Shown: positions 50,671 to 59,383, counted from the stretch's first letter. The stretch: DNA of 64,000 nt from Jidongwangia harbinensis (GCF_020216025.1 NZ_JAIWNC010000012.1:1-64000), one strand, 5' to 3'. A program made the numbers and translations. Notes: a model not told the origin generated them from the letters alone.

Positions 50671-51314
50671 TGTCACTCGCCACCCTGCTCGTGCTCGCCG
50701 ACGGGCGGCTGCCGGCCGGTGGGCACGCCCACTCCGGCGGCCTGGAGACCGCGGTGTCGTCCGGCCGGGTACGCGACCTGGCCGGGCTGAGCGGCTTCCT
50801 GCACGGCCGGCTCGCCACGTCCGGCCGGGTCGCGGCCGCGTTCGCCGCCGCGGCCTGTGCCCGCACCGCGGAATGGCCGGTGTGGGACGCCGGCCTGGAC
50901 GCGCGAACCCCGTCTCCGGCGCTGCGCCGGGCGTCCCGCGCCCAGGGCCGGGCCCTGCTGCGCGCCGGCCGGGCCATGTGGCCGGTGGCCGCCGTCGGCC
51001 GGGAGCCACACCATCCGGTGGCGCTGGGCGCGGTGGCCGCCGCGGCCGGCCTGGACCCGGCGGCGGCCGCGGTGGCCGCCGCGCACGGCACGGTGACCGG
51101 CCCGGCGAGCGCCGCGGTCCGGCTGCTCGGCCTCGATCCGTACGCGGTGCACGCCCTGCTGGCCCGCCTCGCCCCCGAGTGCGACCGGATCGCGGCCGAC
51201 GCGGCGTCCCGCACCGCCGCCCCGGTCGACGACCTGCCCGCGGCCGGCGCGCCGCTGCTGGACATCGGCGCCGAACAGCACGCGACGTGGGAGGTGCGCC
51301 TCTTTGCCTCCTGA
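50670..51314 (+). CDS. ureF: Urease accessory protein UreF
   Basis: 214 residues, a helical GTPase-activating partner of UreG in nickel insertion. Visible are [21 protein letters not shown] near the start and GHVTG-like [21 protein letters not shown]. The start ATG at 50670 overlaps the ureC stop. The last codons (WEVRLFAS, stop) form the first copy of the downstream 48-bp repeat. Confidence 0.9.
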   Translation: MSLATLLVLADGRLPAGGHAHSGGLETAVSSGRVRDLAGLSGFLHGRLATSGRVAAAFAAAACARTAEWPVWDAGLDARTPSPALRRASRAQGRALLRAGRAMWPVAAVGREPHHPVALGAVAAAAGLDPAAAAVAAAHGTVTGPASAAVRLLGLDPYAVHALLARLAPECDRIAADAASRTAAPVDDLPAAGAPLLDIGAEQHATWEVRLFAS

Positions 51315-51493
51315 CTTTCCCACTCCCGACCGGCACCGAGGGTGCGCCGCCTCGCCTTCTCCCGTTCCGACTTCCCGACCGGCACCGAAGGTGCGCCGCT
51401 TCGGCGACTCACGTCCGGACCCCCGACCGGCACCGGGGTGCGCCGCCTCGCCCTTCTCCCTTCCGACTTCCCGACCAGCACCGGAGGTGCGCC
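51290..51493 (+). repeat. 48-49-bp degenerate tandem repeat x5 from ureF end to ureG start
   Basis: The anchor motif GGAGGTGCGCC (or close variants) recurs at 51290, 51338, 51387, 51435 and 51483. Each copy is followed by CTCGCCTTCTCCCGTTCC-like and GACTTCCCGACCGGCACC-like segments. The first copy is the coding end of ureF and includes its stop. The last copy supplies the ureG ribosome-binding site (GGAGG at 51483-51487). Confidence 0.88.
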
Positions 51494-52225
51494 GTGCACG
51501 CTGAGCAACCCGGCCATGACCACGAGCACGGTCCGGACGAGGTGCCGCACACCCACCCCGACCCCGGGGTCGACCCGCACGCGCCGCTGACCACCGGCCC
51601 GAGAGCGCTGCGCATCGGCATCGGCGGCCCGGTCGGGTCCGGCAAGACCGCGCTGGTCGCGGCGCTGTGCCGCACGCTCGGCGCGGAACTGCGGCTGGCC
51701 GTCGTGACGAACGACATCTACACCACCGAGGACGCCGACTTCCTGCTGCGCAACGGCGTCCTGCCGGCGGACCGGATCCGCGCGGTGGAGACCGGTTGCT
51801 GCCCGCACACCGCGATCCGCGACGACATCTCCGCCAACCTGGACGCGGTCGAGGACCTGGAGGCGTCGCTCGGCCCGCTGGACCTGGTCCTGGTGGAGAG
51901 CGGCGGCGACAACCTGACCGCCACGTTCAGCAAGGGCCTGATCGACCGGCAGATCTTCGTGGTCGACGTGGCCGGCGGCGACAAGGTCCCCCGCAAGGGC
52001 GGTCCCGGCGTGACCACCGCCGACCTCCTCGTGATCAACAAGACCGACCTCGCCCCGCTGGTCGGCGCGGACCTGACGGTGATGGACCGCGACGCCACGG
52101 CGCGGCGCGGGGCACTGCCGACCGTGTTCCTGTCGCTGGTCGAGGATCCCGCGGCGGCACCGGTGGCGGACTGGGTGCGGGCGCTGGTCACGGCCCGGGT
52201 GGCGGCCGCAGGCGCAAGCGGGTGA
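51494..52225 (+). CDS. ureG: Urease accessory GTPase UreG with His-rich N-terminus
   Basis: 243 residues from GTG 51494, which has GGAGG six bases upstream. Residues 2-30 are His-rich (seven His, e.g. GHDHEHG), a likely nickel-binding tail. The SIMIBI GTPase core follows: [31 protein letters not shown], the Cys-Pro-His metal motif [21 protein letters not shown] and INKTDL. The operon lacks ureE, so the His-rich tail may take over nickel delivery. Confidence 0.95.
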   Translation: MHAEQPGHDHEHGPDEVPHTHPDPGVDPHAPLTTGPRALRIGIGGPVGSGKTALVAALCRTLGAELRLAVVTNDIYTTEDADFLLRNGVLPADRIRAVETGCCPHTAIRDDISANLDAVEDLEASLGPLDLVLVESGGDNLTATFSKGLIDRQIFVVDVAGGDKVPRKGGPGVTTADLLVINKTDLAPLVGADLTVMDRDATARRGALPTVFLSLVEDPAAAPVADWVRALVTARVAAAGASG

Positions 52226-52469
52226 CGCCTGGTGGCAGCCGCGGACGCAAGCGGGTGACGCCTGGTGGCGGCCGCGGGGGCGAGCGGATGACCCCGGATA
52301 CCGACCGCAGGCGCGAGCGGGCGACCCCGGATACCGACCGCAGGCGCGAGCGGGCGACCCCGGATACCGACCGCAGGCGCGAGCGGGCGACCCCGGATAA
52401 CGGCCGCAGGCGCGAGCGGATGACCCCGGATGGCGACCGCGGAGGCGAGCGGATGACCCCGGGTGAACC
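52206..52469 (+). repeat. 33-bp tandem repeat x8 from the ureG stop to ureD
   Basis: Eight contiguous 33-base units (CCGCAGGCGCAAGCGGGTGA plus CGCCTGGTGGCAG and derivatives) start at 52206 and end at 52469. The first contains the last ureG codons and its TGA. Units 4-6 are nearly identical, indicating recent expansion. The array fills almost the whole ureG-ureD gap. Confidence 0.94.
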
Positions 52470-52496
52470 GGCGATGAGCCGCCGGGCGGGCCGCCG

Positions 52497-53306
52497 ATGA
52501 GGGCGTCGGCACGGATCGTGGCCGAGGCTGACGGCCGGGGCGGCACCCGCCTGGCCGTGCTCCGTGGTGAGTCGCCGCTCCTGCTGCGCCGCACCGGACC
52601 GGCCACCGCGGGCGGCGCCACCGTGCACCTGGTCGGCGGTGCCGCCGGTCCGCTGCGCGGGGACGACCTGCGGCTGGAGATCGAGGTCGGTCCGGGCGCC
52701 GAACTCGACGTGCGCAGCGTCGCGGCGTCGCTGGCACTGCCCGGGCGTCCCGGCATGCCGCCGTCGCGGCTGGCGGTGCGCGCGGCGGTGGCGTCCGGGG
52801 CGGCCCTGCGCTGGCTTCCGGAACCCCTGATCGCCGCGTCCGGCTGCGATCACCGGACGACCACCCACGTCGAGGTGGCGGCCGGCGGTCGCCTGGTCTG
52901 GCGGGACGACCTGGTGTGCGGCCGGCACGGCGAACCGGCCGGCGACGTCCGGACGCGGACCACGATCCGGTACGCCGGGGCCACCCTCTACCGGCACGAC
53001 CTGGCCATCGGGCCGGACGCGCCGGGCTGGGCGGGAGCGGCCGTCCTCGGCGGCCCGCCCCACGAACCGGCCGGCGCGGCCCAAGCAACCGACCCGCCCC
53101 ACAAACCATCCGGCGCAGGCTGGGCGACCGGCTCGGTGATCGTCGCCGGCCCGGACCTGCCGCCGGCGCGCGTCCTGCCCGGGGATGCCGCGGTGATGCC
53201 GCTGGCCGGTCCCGGCATGCTGGCGGTCGCCGTCGGCACCGACATCCGTGCGGTCCGCGCGGCCCTGGACCCGCTGTGCGACCCCGTCCCGGTCCCCACC
53301 GGCTGA
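52497..53306 (+). CDS. ureD: Urease accessory protein UreD (UreH)
   Basis: 269 residues, the scaffold that docks UreF-UreG on apo-urease. Visible are GRGGTRLAVLRGESPLLLRRTG, RGDDLRLEIEVGPGAELDVRSVAA, and ALRWLPEPLIAASGCDH. An Ala/Pro-rich insert (residues about 195-215) is unusual. The ATG at 52497 has only a weak ribosome site. Confidence 0.88.
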   Translation: MRASARIVAEADGRGGTRLAVLRGESPLLLRRTGPATAGGATVHLVGGAAGPLRGDDLRLEIEVGPGAELDVRSVAASLALPGRPGMPPSRLAVRAAVASGAALRWLPEPLIAASGCDHRTTTHVEVAAGGRLVWRDDLVCGRHGEPAGDVRTRTTIRYAGATLYRHDLAIGPDAPGWAGAAVLGGPPHEPAGAAQATDPPHKPSGAGWATGSVIVAGPDLPPARVLPGDAAVMPLAGPGMLAVAVGTDIRAVRAALDPLCDPVPVPTG

Positions 53307-53319
53307 TCCCGGCGGCCGG

Positions 53320-54447
53320 TCAGCGCAACGGCGCGAAGAACGCCCGGAGGTCCGCCGCCAGCGCCAGCGGTTCCTCCATCGCGACGAAGTGACCGCCCGG
53401 GTTGCCCTCCGGCCAGTGCACGATCGTGTTGTCCCGCTCGGCGAGCCGCCGGAACAGGGCCGGCCCGCCGCTGTACACGCCGGACGGCACCGCCTTCTGG
53501 CTGCGGGGCCAGGTGAACGCCGTGGTGTCGTACATCGGCCAGGACGACGAACCGGACGTGCCGGTCAGCCAGTAGACCGTCGCGTTGGTGAGCAGCAGAT
53601 CCCGGTCGATGGCCTGCTCCGGCTGCGCCACCGTGATCGCGAACTCGTTGAACTTCTGCATCAGCCAGGCCAGCTGGGCCACCGGCGAGTCGTGCCAGCC
53701 GTACCCGAACGTCTGCGGCGCGGCCCGCAGCAGGCCGTGGTGATCGACGCCGGTGCCCGCCCACTGCATGGTCGTCTCGTACTCGGCCCGGTCCGCCTCG
53801 CCGAGGGCGGCCACGTCTTCGTCGGTGGGGAAACCCAGACCACCGTTGACGTGTACGCCGACGACCCGGTCCGGGGCGATCCGGGCCACCTCGGGAGCGA
53901 CGTACGCGCCCAGGTCCCCGCCCTGCGTGCCGTACCGGTGGTAGCCGAGGCGCGTCATCAGTTCCGCCCACATCCGCCCGACCTGGCCGACGCCGAAGCC
54001 GGTGCGGCGCGGGCGGCCGGAGAAGCCGAACCCGGGCACGGACGGCGCGACCACGTGGAAGGCGTGTGCCGGGTCGCCGCCGAACCGCCGCGGGTCGGTC
54101 AGCGGGCCGATCAGGTCGGTGAACTCGACGATCGAGTTGGGCCAGCCGTGCGTGAGGATCAACGGCAGCGCGCCCGGTTCCGGCGACCGGACGTGCAGGA
54201 AGTGCAGGTCGATGCCGTCGATCTCGGTACGGAACTGCGGGAACCCGTTCAGCCGCTGCTCCTGGGCCCGCCAGTCGTAGCCGGTGCGCCAGTAGCCGGC
54301 CAGCTCGCGCAACCAGTCGACCGGCACGCCGCGCTGCCAGCCGTCGCCGGGCAGTTGCTCCGGCCAGCGGGTCCGGTCCAGCCGCGCGTGCAGATCGGCC
54401 AGTTCGGGTTCGGGCACGGCGATGCGGAAGTCTCGAATCTCGGTCAT
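53320..54447 (-). CDS. Epoxide hydrolase
   Basis: 375-residue alpha/beta hydrolase with the epoxide-hydrolase N-terminal segment (IRDFRIAVPEPELADLHARLDRTRWPE). The HGWPNS oxyanion loop is near residue 100, the nucleophile Asp178 lies in GTQGGDLG, and the catalytic His in NPGGHFVAMEEP. It probably opens epoxides with water; the natural substrate is unknown. It is convergent with ureD, 13 bases apart. Confidence 0.92.
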   Translation of the reverse strand: MTEIRDFRIAVPEPELADLHARLDRTRWPEQLPGDGWQRGVPVDWLRELAGYWRTGYDWRAQEQRLNGFPQFRTEIDGIDLHFLHVRSPEPGALPLILTHGWPNSIVEFTDLIGPLTDPRRFGGDPAHAFHVVAPSVPGFGFSGRPRRTGFGVGQVGRMWAELMTRLGYHRYGTQGGDLGAYVAPEVARIAPDRVVGVHVNGGLGFPTDEDVAALGEADRAEYETTMQWAGTGVDHHGLLRAAPQTFGYGWHDSPVAQLAWLMQKFNEFAITVAQPEQAIDRDLLLTNATVYWLTGTSGSSSWPMYDTTAFTWPRSQKAVPSGVYSGGPALFRRLAERDNTIVHWPEGNPGGHFVAMEEPLALAADLRAFFAPLR

Positions 54448-54490
54448 GCCACGACGCTAGGACCGGAAGCGGTCACTTCCCGTCCGCAAT

Positions 54491-54523
54491 CGGCTGGGCG
54501 GCCCCTGTGGCACCGCCCAGCCG
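54491..54523 (-). terminator. Terminator hairpin after the sigma factor gene
   Basis: CGGCTGGGCGG (54491-54501) and CCGCCCAGCCG (54513-54523) are perfect 11-bp arms with an 11-base loop, starting 10 bases downstream of the sigma gene stop on the minus strand. Confidence 0.85.
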
Positions 54524-54533
54524 GATGCGCGCG

Positions 54534-55436
54534 CTACGCGGCGACTGCGATGGGTATGCCGTGGCTGTCGGTCAGCGCCAGCCGGGTACGCAGGTTGCCC
54601 TCCTCCGCCACCCGGGCGAAGTACTCGGTGCGGCGCCGCTGCATGCAGCCCTTCCGGGTGCGCGGGCCCCCGGCGGCGACGGTGAGCAGCTCCGGTGCCA
54701 GCGAGCTGTTCAGGCCCTCGCGCAACAGCCGCAGCGCCTCGGTGCGCAGCTGGGAGATCCGGGACTCGGTCACCCCGAGCCGGGCGGCGACCTCGCTCAG
54801 CGGCTGCTCCTGCAGGAACGACTCGGTGACGACCATCCGCAGTCGTTCCGGCAGCGCCTGGATGGCCTGGTGCAGGTAACCCAGCCGTTCCCGCTTGAGG
54901 AGCAGGTCCTCCGGCCCCTCGGACTGTTCCTGCACCATCTCCTCAGCCGCCCCGGTGGGAAAGCCCTGCAGGCTCAGCAGCGCGGCCTTCTGCACGTCGT
55001 CCTCGACCGCGGCCAGTTCCGACAACCCGATGCCGAGCAGTCCGGCCACCTCGGCGTCGGTCGGGGTGCGGCCGAGCGCGGCGGTGAGTTCCTGCCGGGC
55101 CGCGGTGGTCCGGCGGGCGCGGGCCCGTACCGAACGGCTGGCCCAGTCCTGGCCGCGCAGTTCGTCGAGCAGTGCGCCGCGGATCCGGACGGCGGCGAAG
55201 CGGTGGAACGGGATGCCCCGGCTCGGGTCGAACGACCGCGCGGCGCCGAGGAGTGCGGCGAAACCCGCGGACGACAGGTCGTCGGCGTGGACATGGCCGG
55301 GTACCCGGTTGAGCAACTCCCGGACCAGATGGCCCACCATCGGCATGTTTTCGCGGATCAGGTCCTCGAGGTCGCGCGCACTCGGCGCGTCATGTGTGGT
55401 GCCGATGGTGGCGGGGAGATCATTCGTGGCAGTCAC
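54534..55436 (-). CDS. Sigma-70 family factor, FliA/WhiG type
   Basis: 300 residues from GTG 55436, with GAGGAGG five bases upstream. Region 2 (DDLSSAGFAALLGAARSFDPSRGIPFHRFAAVRIRGALLDELR), region 3 (near SVRARARRT) and region 4 (QEQPLSEVAARLGVTESRISQLRTEALRLL) are visible. This type directs motility or sporulation genes. In Actinoplanes FliA factors drive zoospore flagella, which makes this a candidate. A roughly 45-residue C-terminal extension of unknown role follows region 4. Confidence 0.88.
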   Translation of the reverse strand: MTATNDLPATIGTTHDAPSARDLEDLIRENMPMVGHLVRELLNRVPGHVHADDLSSAGFAALLGAARSFDPSRGIPFHRFAAVRIRGALLDELRGQDWASRSVRARARRTTAARQELTAALGRTPTDAEVAGLLGIGLSELAAVEDDVQKAALLSLQGFPTGAAEEMVQEQSEGPEDLLLKRERLGYLHQAIQALPERLRMVVTESFLQEQPLSEVAARLGVTESRISQLRTEALRLLREGLNSSLAPELLTVAAGGPRTRKGCMQRRRTEYFARVAEEGNLRTRLALTDSHGIPIAVAA

Positions 55437-55660
55437 GTGGTCCTCCTCGCTCGTGTGAACCGGTCGGCGGACCGGCTGACGAGGAGAACATTTGCCGTCG
55501 CAAGGTGCAGGCGCGGCGGAACTCGGTTGCTTTTGCGGTGTTTTTTGGGAGAAAGGCTCAGGTACGCCGGGCGGGCTGCACCGGGGCGGGCAGCGTGCGG
55601 GCGGAGCCGATCAGCGGGCGACGTGCGGGGCGGCCGGCGAGCCGGCGGAGTCCGGGCGGG

Positions 55661-55730
55661 CCGTCAGCTGGCGAAGTGCGGGCGGGCCGTCAGCTGGCGA
55701 AGTGCCGTCAGCTGGCGAAGTGCGGGCGGC
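55661..55730. repeat. 26/18-bp tandem repeat x3 at a gene end
   Basis: CCGTCAGCTGGCGAAGTG occurs at 55661, 55687 and 55705, twice with an extra GCGGGCGG tail. On the minus strand each copy spells His-Phe-Ala-Ser-stop, the C-terminus of the small gene that begins to its right, so its final codons and stop are present three times. Confidence 0.9.
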
Positions 55731-55965
55731 GCTGGGCCGCCAGCACGGTCCGCAGTTCGGCGCGCACCCAGCACATCCGGCGGACCGCTTCCTCCGGGTG
55801 GTCGCCGAACTCCGCGGCCACCGCGGCGGCGCATCCGTCGCTGCCGTGGCGCAGGATCATGGCCGTCACGGTCTGCTCGACCGTCTCCCGGCTCGGACGC
55901 TCAGACGGCTGCAGGTCGGAGACGAACAGCGCCTCCGCGGCCAGTTCCTGCACAGTGCTGATCAT
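55708..55965 (-). CDS. Small conserved actinobacterial protein of unknown function
   Basis: 85 residues from ATG 55965, with GGGGAG seven bases upstream. The opening STVQELAAEALFVSDLQPSERPS and the segment GCAAAVAAEFGDHPEEAVRRMCW are familiar from small uncharacterised actinobacterial proteins. It lies upstream of the FliA-type sigma gene on the same strand. Its stop codon is triplicated by the adjacent repeat. Confidence 0.72.
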   Translation of the reverse strand: MISTVQELAAEALFVSDLQPSERPSRETVEQTVTAMILRHGSDGCAAAVAAEFGDHPEEAVRRMCWVRAELRTVLAAQRRPHFAS

Positions 55966-56443
55966 GTCGAACTCCCCGTGTGCGACGACTTGCTCTGTGG
56001 CTAGCTGACACCCGCGCCGGTGCCGAAACGGAGGCTGGTCCGTTGCAGCTCGGTTGCCCTCATCTTCCTCGCGTGTGTCGAACCGGCCCGCAGGCACGCC
56101 GACGTTGTTTCGCTGTCTCTCCGGTGGCGCCGTCCGCGTCGCCGGCCGGTGCCCGGCCCGCCGATGCCGGCGTGCACGTCACCTAAGGGCCTTGTTACTC
56201 CGATACGATCCCGCTCGCACCCCAATTAACGCAACGCACCGGTCGGCTGTGCGACTCCGGAAAGCGCAGCTCAAGACGGTTATGCCCGGCCAATACGGCG
56301 AGAAACCGAAAGATCTGGCGAATGCCCCGCCGAGCGGGACCCGCCCGTCGCCGTTCGGCGGACGCTCCGGCTGCGCGCGACGCGCCACGGGACAGGACAG
56401 GCCGCCCCGGCAGTGCCGGGGCGGCCCGTGACGTCGCGGTGCC
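55966..56443. other. Intergenic gap upstream of the small conserved gene
   Basis: 478 bp without a supported gene. It holds the 5' leader of the small gene, an AT-richer island near 56185-56235 and the kinase terminator at 56400-56426. I found no convincing promoter pair or attachment site. Confidence 0.6.
56400..56426 (-). terminator. Terminator hairpin after the Ser/Thr kinase gene
   Basis: GGCCGCCCCGGC (56400-56411) and GCCGGGGCGGCC (56415-56426) form a perfect 12-bp stem with a 3-base loop, 18 bases downstream of the kinase stop. Confidence 0.9.
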
Positions 56444-58870
56444 CTACTCGTCCGCCGGGTCGGTGTCGGTGTCGTCGGTGCCCGGGTCGGGCTCCCCCGG
56501 CGGCGTGGTGACCGTCGAATCGGTCGGCTCGGTGGTCGGGTCGGTGGTGGTCGGGTCCGCCGTCGGGCAATTCGACTGGCACCCCGGCCCGGGCCCCGGC
56601 CCGTTGTTGCCGCCGCCGCCCGCGTTGGTCGTCGTCGTGGTGGTGGCCGTGGCCGTCGGTGTGGTGGTCGTGGTCGTGGTGGTCGTGGTCCCGGTGGTGG
56701 GCGGCGTGGTCGTGCCGGCCGCGCCGGTGGTGGTGGGCAGCGGCCCGGGGGTCACCACGCCGCCGGGGCCGATGATGATGCCGGGTGCCGGGTTGTCCTT
56801 GGCCGGCGGCCCGAACGTGTAGCCCTTGCCGTTGGCGAGCTTCTGCACCGGCCGGGACGGCTCTCCGGGCTTGCCCGACACATACGTCTCGCAGGTCTTG
56901 TTGTCCAGCTCGAAGACCATCGGCGGCTGGTTGCTCGCGTCGTACCGCCCGGTCACGTCCAGGGTGACGGCGTTCTGCGGGTTGAGCGTGCCCGGCGACT
57001 TGACCGTGACCGCGGTGCCCTGCTGGGTCAGCTGGACCTTGCCGTTGCCGGAGACGGTCTGGTCGCCCTGCATGATGAACCAGAGGTTCCAGTTCTTGAT
57101 CGGGGCGTTGTCCCGGTTGGCCACGGTGACCGTGGCCTTGAAGCGGTCACCGGTGTCCGACCAGACCGCGTAGCTGACCACACACTTCCCGGTGGCGGCC
57201 ACGATGCTGGGTTCGGGGAGCGACTTCGGCGACCGGCCGTCGTTCGAGCCGGCCGCGGTGGCGGTCAGGCTCCAGCCGTAGACGGCGACGCCGAGCAGCG
57301 CCACGGCGGCGGCCACGAACAGGACCCGCCGGCCCTGGGTGCGGTGCGGGCGGGACGGTCCGGCGCCGCCCGGGCCGGACGGACCGGGGCCGTGCGGCGG
57401 CGGTGCCGGCGGACTGCCGCCGCCACGCTGGGACGGGAGGCTGTCCGCGGGCCGGCCGGAGCCGGTGTACGCGGGCCGGATCGAGGTGGGCGGGCCGGCG
57501 GCCGATCCGGCGGAGGCCGGCGGGCCGGCGGCCGGCGCGGCGGCCACCTGCTGGGACCGCGGGGTTCCGGCGAAGCGGTTGTTGCGCCCGGGAGCCGGTC
57601 CCGGGCCACGGTTGTCGGCCGGGGTGTCCGGCAGCGCCGGCGCGTTCGGGCCGGCGATCGGCCCGGACGGCAGCGACGAGAGGTCGGCCGCCGGGTTCAT
57701 CGCGGCGGCGATGGGCCGGCCGGCGACCCGCTCGCCCGCGACCGCGGCCTCCACGTCCGCGACCGGGACCGGGATCGCGGTGCCGGGCGCCGGGGAGACC
57801 GGGGCGTCGATCGGCGCATCGTGGTGGGCGGCCGCCATCGCGGCGGCCGCGGCGGAGAGGCTCGACGGGCCGTCGGCGTGCACGGCGGCCACGCCGCGTC
57901 CGGCGGCGGGGGCCGGGGCGTAGCTGGACCGGGGGCGGCCGAGGCCGCCGGTGTACGGGTGCGCGGACGGCAGGATGGTGGTGTCCTCGCCGTTCTCGCC
58001 CCAGTCCGGGACCAGGCCGCGGACCGGCGACTCGGCCGAGATCCCGGCCAGCACGTGGGCCAGTTCGGCACTGGAGGGCCGGTCGTCCGGGTTCTTCTCC
58101 AGGCACCGGCCGATCAGCGCGGAGACCGCGGGCGGCAGGCCCTCGACCGGCGGCATCGGCTCGGGCTCGGTGTACTGGTGGGCGCGCAGCAGCGCGGTGG
58201 TGGTGCCGACGTCCCAGGGCAGCTGGCCGATCAGGGTGCGGTAGATCAGCAGGCCCACCGCGTACACGTCGGTGGCCGGGCTGACCTGACCGCCCTCGAG
58301 CCGCTCGGGCGCCAGGTAGGCCGGGGTGCCGAGCAGGCTGCCGTCGGGGTCGATGTCGTTTTCCCCGATCAGCGCGGAAATCCCGAAATCGACCACCTTG
58401 GCGCCGGACGAGGTGAGCATGACGTTGGCCGGGGTGACGTCGCGGTGCACGATGCCGCGGGCGTGCGCGCCGGCGAGCGCCGCGGAGACCTCGGCGCAGA
58501 TGCGCACGGCGGCGGGCCACGGCAGGCGCCGGACGCGGGCCAGTACGGCCGCCAGGGACTCGCCGTCGACCAGCTCCATCACGACGTACGGCACCGCTTC
58601 GCCGTCCGCGGTGGTGGCTTCGCCGTAGTCGTAGACGTTCGTGATGTGCGGGTGGCTCAGACGCGCGGCGGCCTGGGCCTCCGCACGGAGCCGGCGCCGG
58701 AACGAGGGATCGGCACTGGTCGACGGGGGCAGCACCTTGACCGCCACCTGTCGGCCGAGAACCTCGTCGAAGCCCCGCCACACCACTGACATCCCGCCGG
58801 CACCGAGCCGCTCGACCAGTCGATAGCGACCGGCCAGCAGACTCGAACCGGGCAGGTCCGTCGTGCTCAT
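56444..58870 (-). CDS. Receptor-like Ser/Thr protein kinase with CBM2-like ectodomain
   Basis: 808 residues from ATG 58870. The PknB-type kinase domain (residues about 16-275) has GAGGMSVV, Lys45 in VAVK, HRD at 142-144 and DFG at 161-163. The catalytic loop reads HRDVTPANV, so the usual Lys after HRD-x is Thr146. A disordered Pro-rich linker leads to a membrane helix (about 515-537). An external domain (about 562-661, CVVSYAVW through ELDNKTC) resembles a family 2 carbohydrate-binding module, and a Thr-rich acidic tail ends the protein. It may sense a cell-wall or environmental polysaccharide. Confidence 0.9.
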   Translation of the reverse strand: MSTTDLPGSSLLAGRYRLVERLGAGGMSVVWRGFDEVLGRQVAVKVLPPSTSADPSFRRRLRAEAQAAARLSHPHITNVYDYGEATTADGEAVPYVVMELVDGESLAAVLARVRRLPWPAAVRICAEVSAALAGAHARGIVHRDVTPANVMLTSSGAKVVDFGISALIGENDIDPDGSLLGTPAYLAPERLEGGQVSPATDVYAVGLLIYRTLIGQLPWDVGTTTALLRAHQYTEPEPMPPVEGLPPAVSALIGRCLEKNPDDRPSSAELAHVLAGISAESPVRGLVPDWGENGEDTTILPSAHPYTGGLGRPRSSYAPAPAAGRGVAAVHADGPSSLSAAAAAMAAAHHDAPIDAPVSPAPGTAIPVPVADVEAAVAGERVAGRPIAAAMNPAADLSSLPSGPIAGPNAPALPDTPADNRGPGPAPGRNNRFAGTPRSQQVAAAPAAGPPASAGSAAGPPTSIRPAYTGSGRPADSLPSQRGGGSPPAPPPHGPGPSGPGGAGPSRPHRTQGRRVLFVAAAVALLGVAVYGWSLTATAAGSNDGRSPKSLPEPSIVAATGKCVVSYAVWSDTGDRFKATVTVANRDNAPIKNWNLWFIMQGDQTVSGNGKVQLTQQGTAVTVKSPGTLNPQNAVTLDVTGRYDASNQPPMVFELDNKTCETYVSGKPGEPSRPVQKLANGKGYTFGPPAKDNPAPGIIIGPGGVVTPGPLPTTTGAAGTTTPPTTGTTTTTTTTTTPTATATTTTTTNAGGGGNNGPGPGPGCQSNCPTADPTTTDPTTEPTDSTVTTPPGEPDPGTDDTDTDPADE

Positions 58871-59030
58871 GTGCCCCCACATGCGCGATTCGAGAAAACG
58901 TCGAGAAGCACCGCCATGCGCCTCGGCGTCGGGGTGGTGTCTCGATCCTTCGGCGGACCGGGGCGTTCCCCTTCGACGGCGAGATGTTAGCCCAATAACG
59001 GCCTCGGTCTCGACCTCTCCAGGTGCGGCA

Positions 59031-59111
59031 TGACCTGCGGGTTGTCACGCAGGGTTAGGAACTTCGAGCCCCCGGTACGGGACCCGCCGGGAGCCGGAAA
59101 ACCGCAGGTCA
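59031..59111 (-). ncRNA. Candidate structured leader RNA of the kinase gene
   Basis: TGACCTGCGG (59031-59040) is perfectly complementary to CCGCAGGTCA (59102-59111). The same CCTGCG (59034-59039) can instead pair locally with CGCAGG (59048-59053). Two alternative stems competing for one strand are typical of switches or attenuators. The only gene downstream in a usable direction is the kinase, about 160 bases away. It matches no riboswitch class I can name. Confidence 0.35.
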
Positions 59112-59248
59112 GAGCGGTTTCGCCGGGCTTCGCGCGTCCCGATTGTTCGATACGTCGGAACTTGCCACTCTCACCCGTTCGGGTGGCCCCTCAGGGAATG
59201 GCTCTACCTGCAGTGGTGGGCGCGTCACTCTGCGAAAGTTTCGCGTGC

Positions 59249-59377
59249 ATGGAAACAACAATGTCGGAAGGACAACAAATCCCGACTACGCAGAGTTGCC
59301 ACCTGATTGATTCCGCCCGAACCGGCCCAGACCGGGGCTCTAGCTGCGCTACCTCGACTGATCGGCCCATACGTTGA
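59249..59377 (+). CDS. Possible small protein, 42 codons (uncertain)
   Basis: An ATG frame (or ATG 59261) ends with TGA seven bases from the convergent cphA stop. The product begins METTMSEGQQIPTTQSCHL and has two Cys and many Ser/Thr. Its first 15 codons are unusually AT-rich for this window. No good ribosome site is visible, but it follows the hairpin GCGAAA-G-TTTCGC. It could be a peptide or merely part of a structured RNA. Confidence 0.25.
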   Translation: METTMSEGQQIPTTQSCHLIDSARTGPDRGSSCATSTDRPIR

Positions 59378-59383
59378 CGTCGA

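Larger units (their letters stand above)
58871..59383. other. Intergenic gap between kinase and cphA with strong RNA-folding potential
   Basis: 513 bp without an established gene. It contains mutually exclusive pairings at 59031-59111, the palindrome CACCCG-TT-CGGGTG at 59172-59185, the nested inverted repeats at 59227-59296 and a possible 42-codon reading frame at 59249-59377. It is the 5' region of the kinase gene and the 3' region of cphA on the minus strand. Confidence 0.6.
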
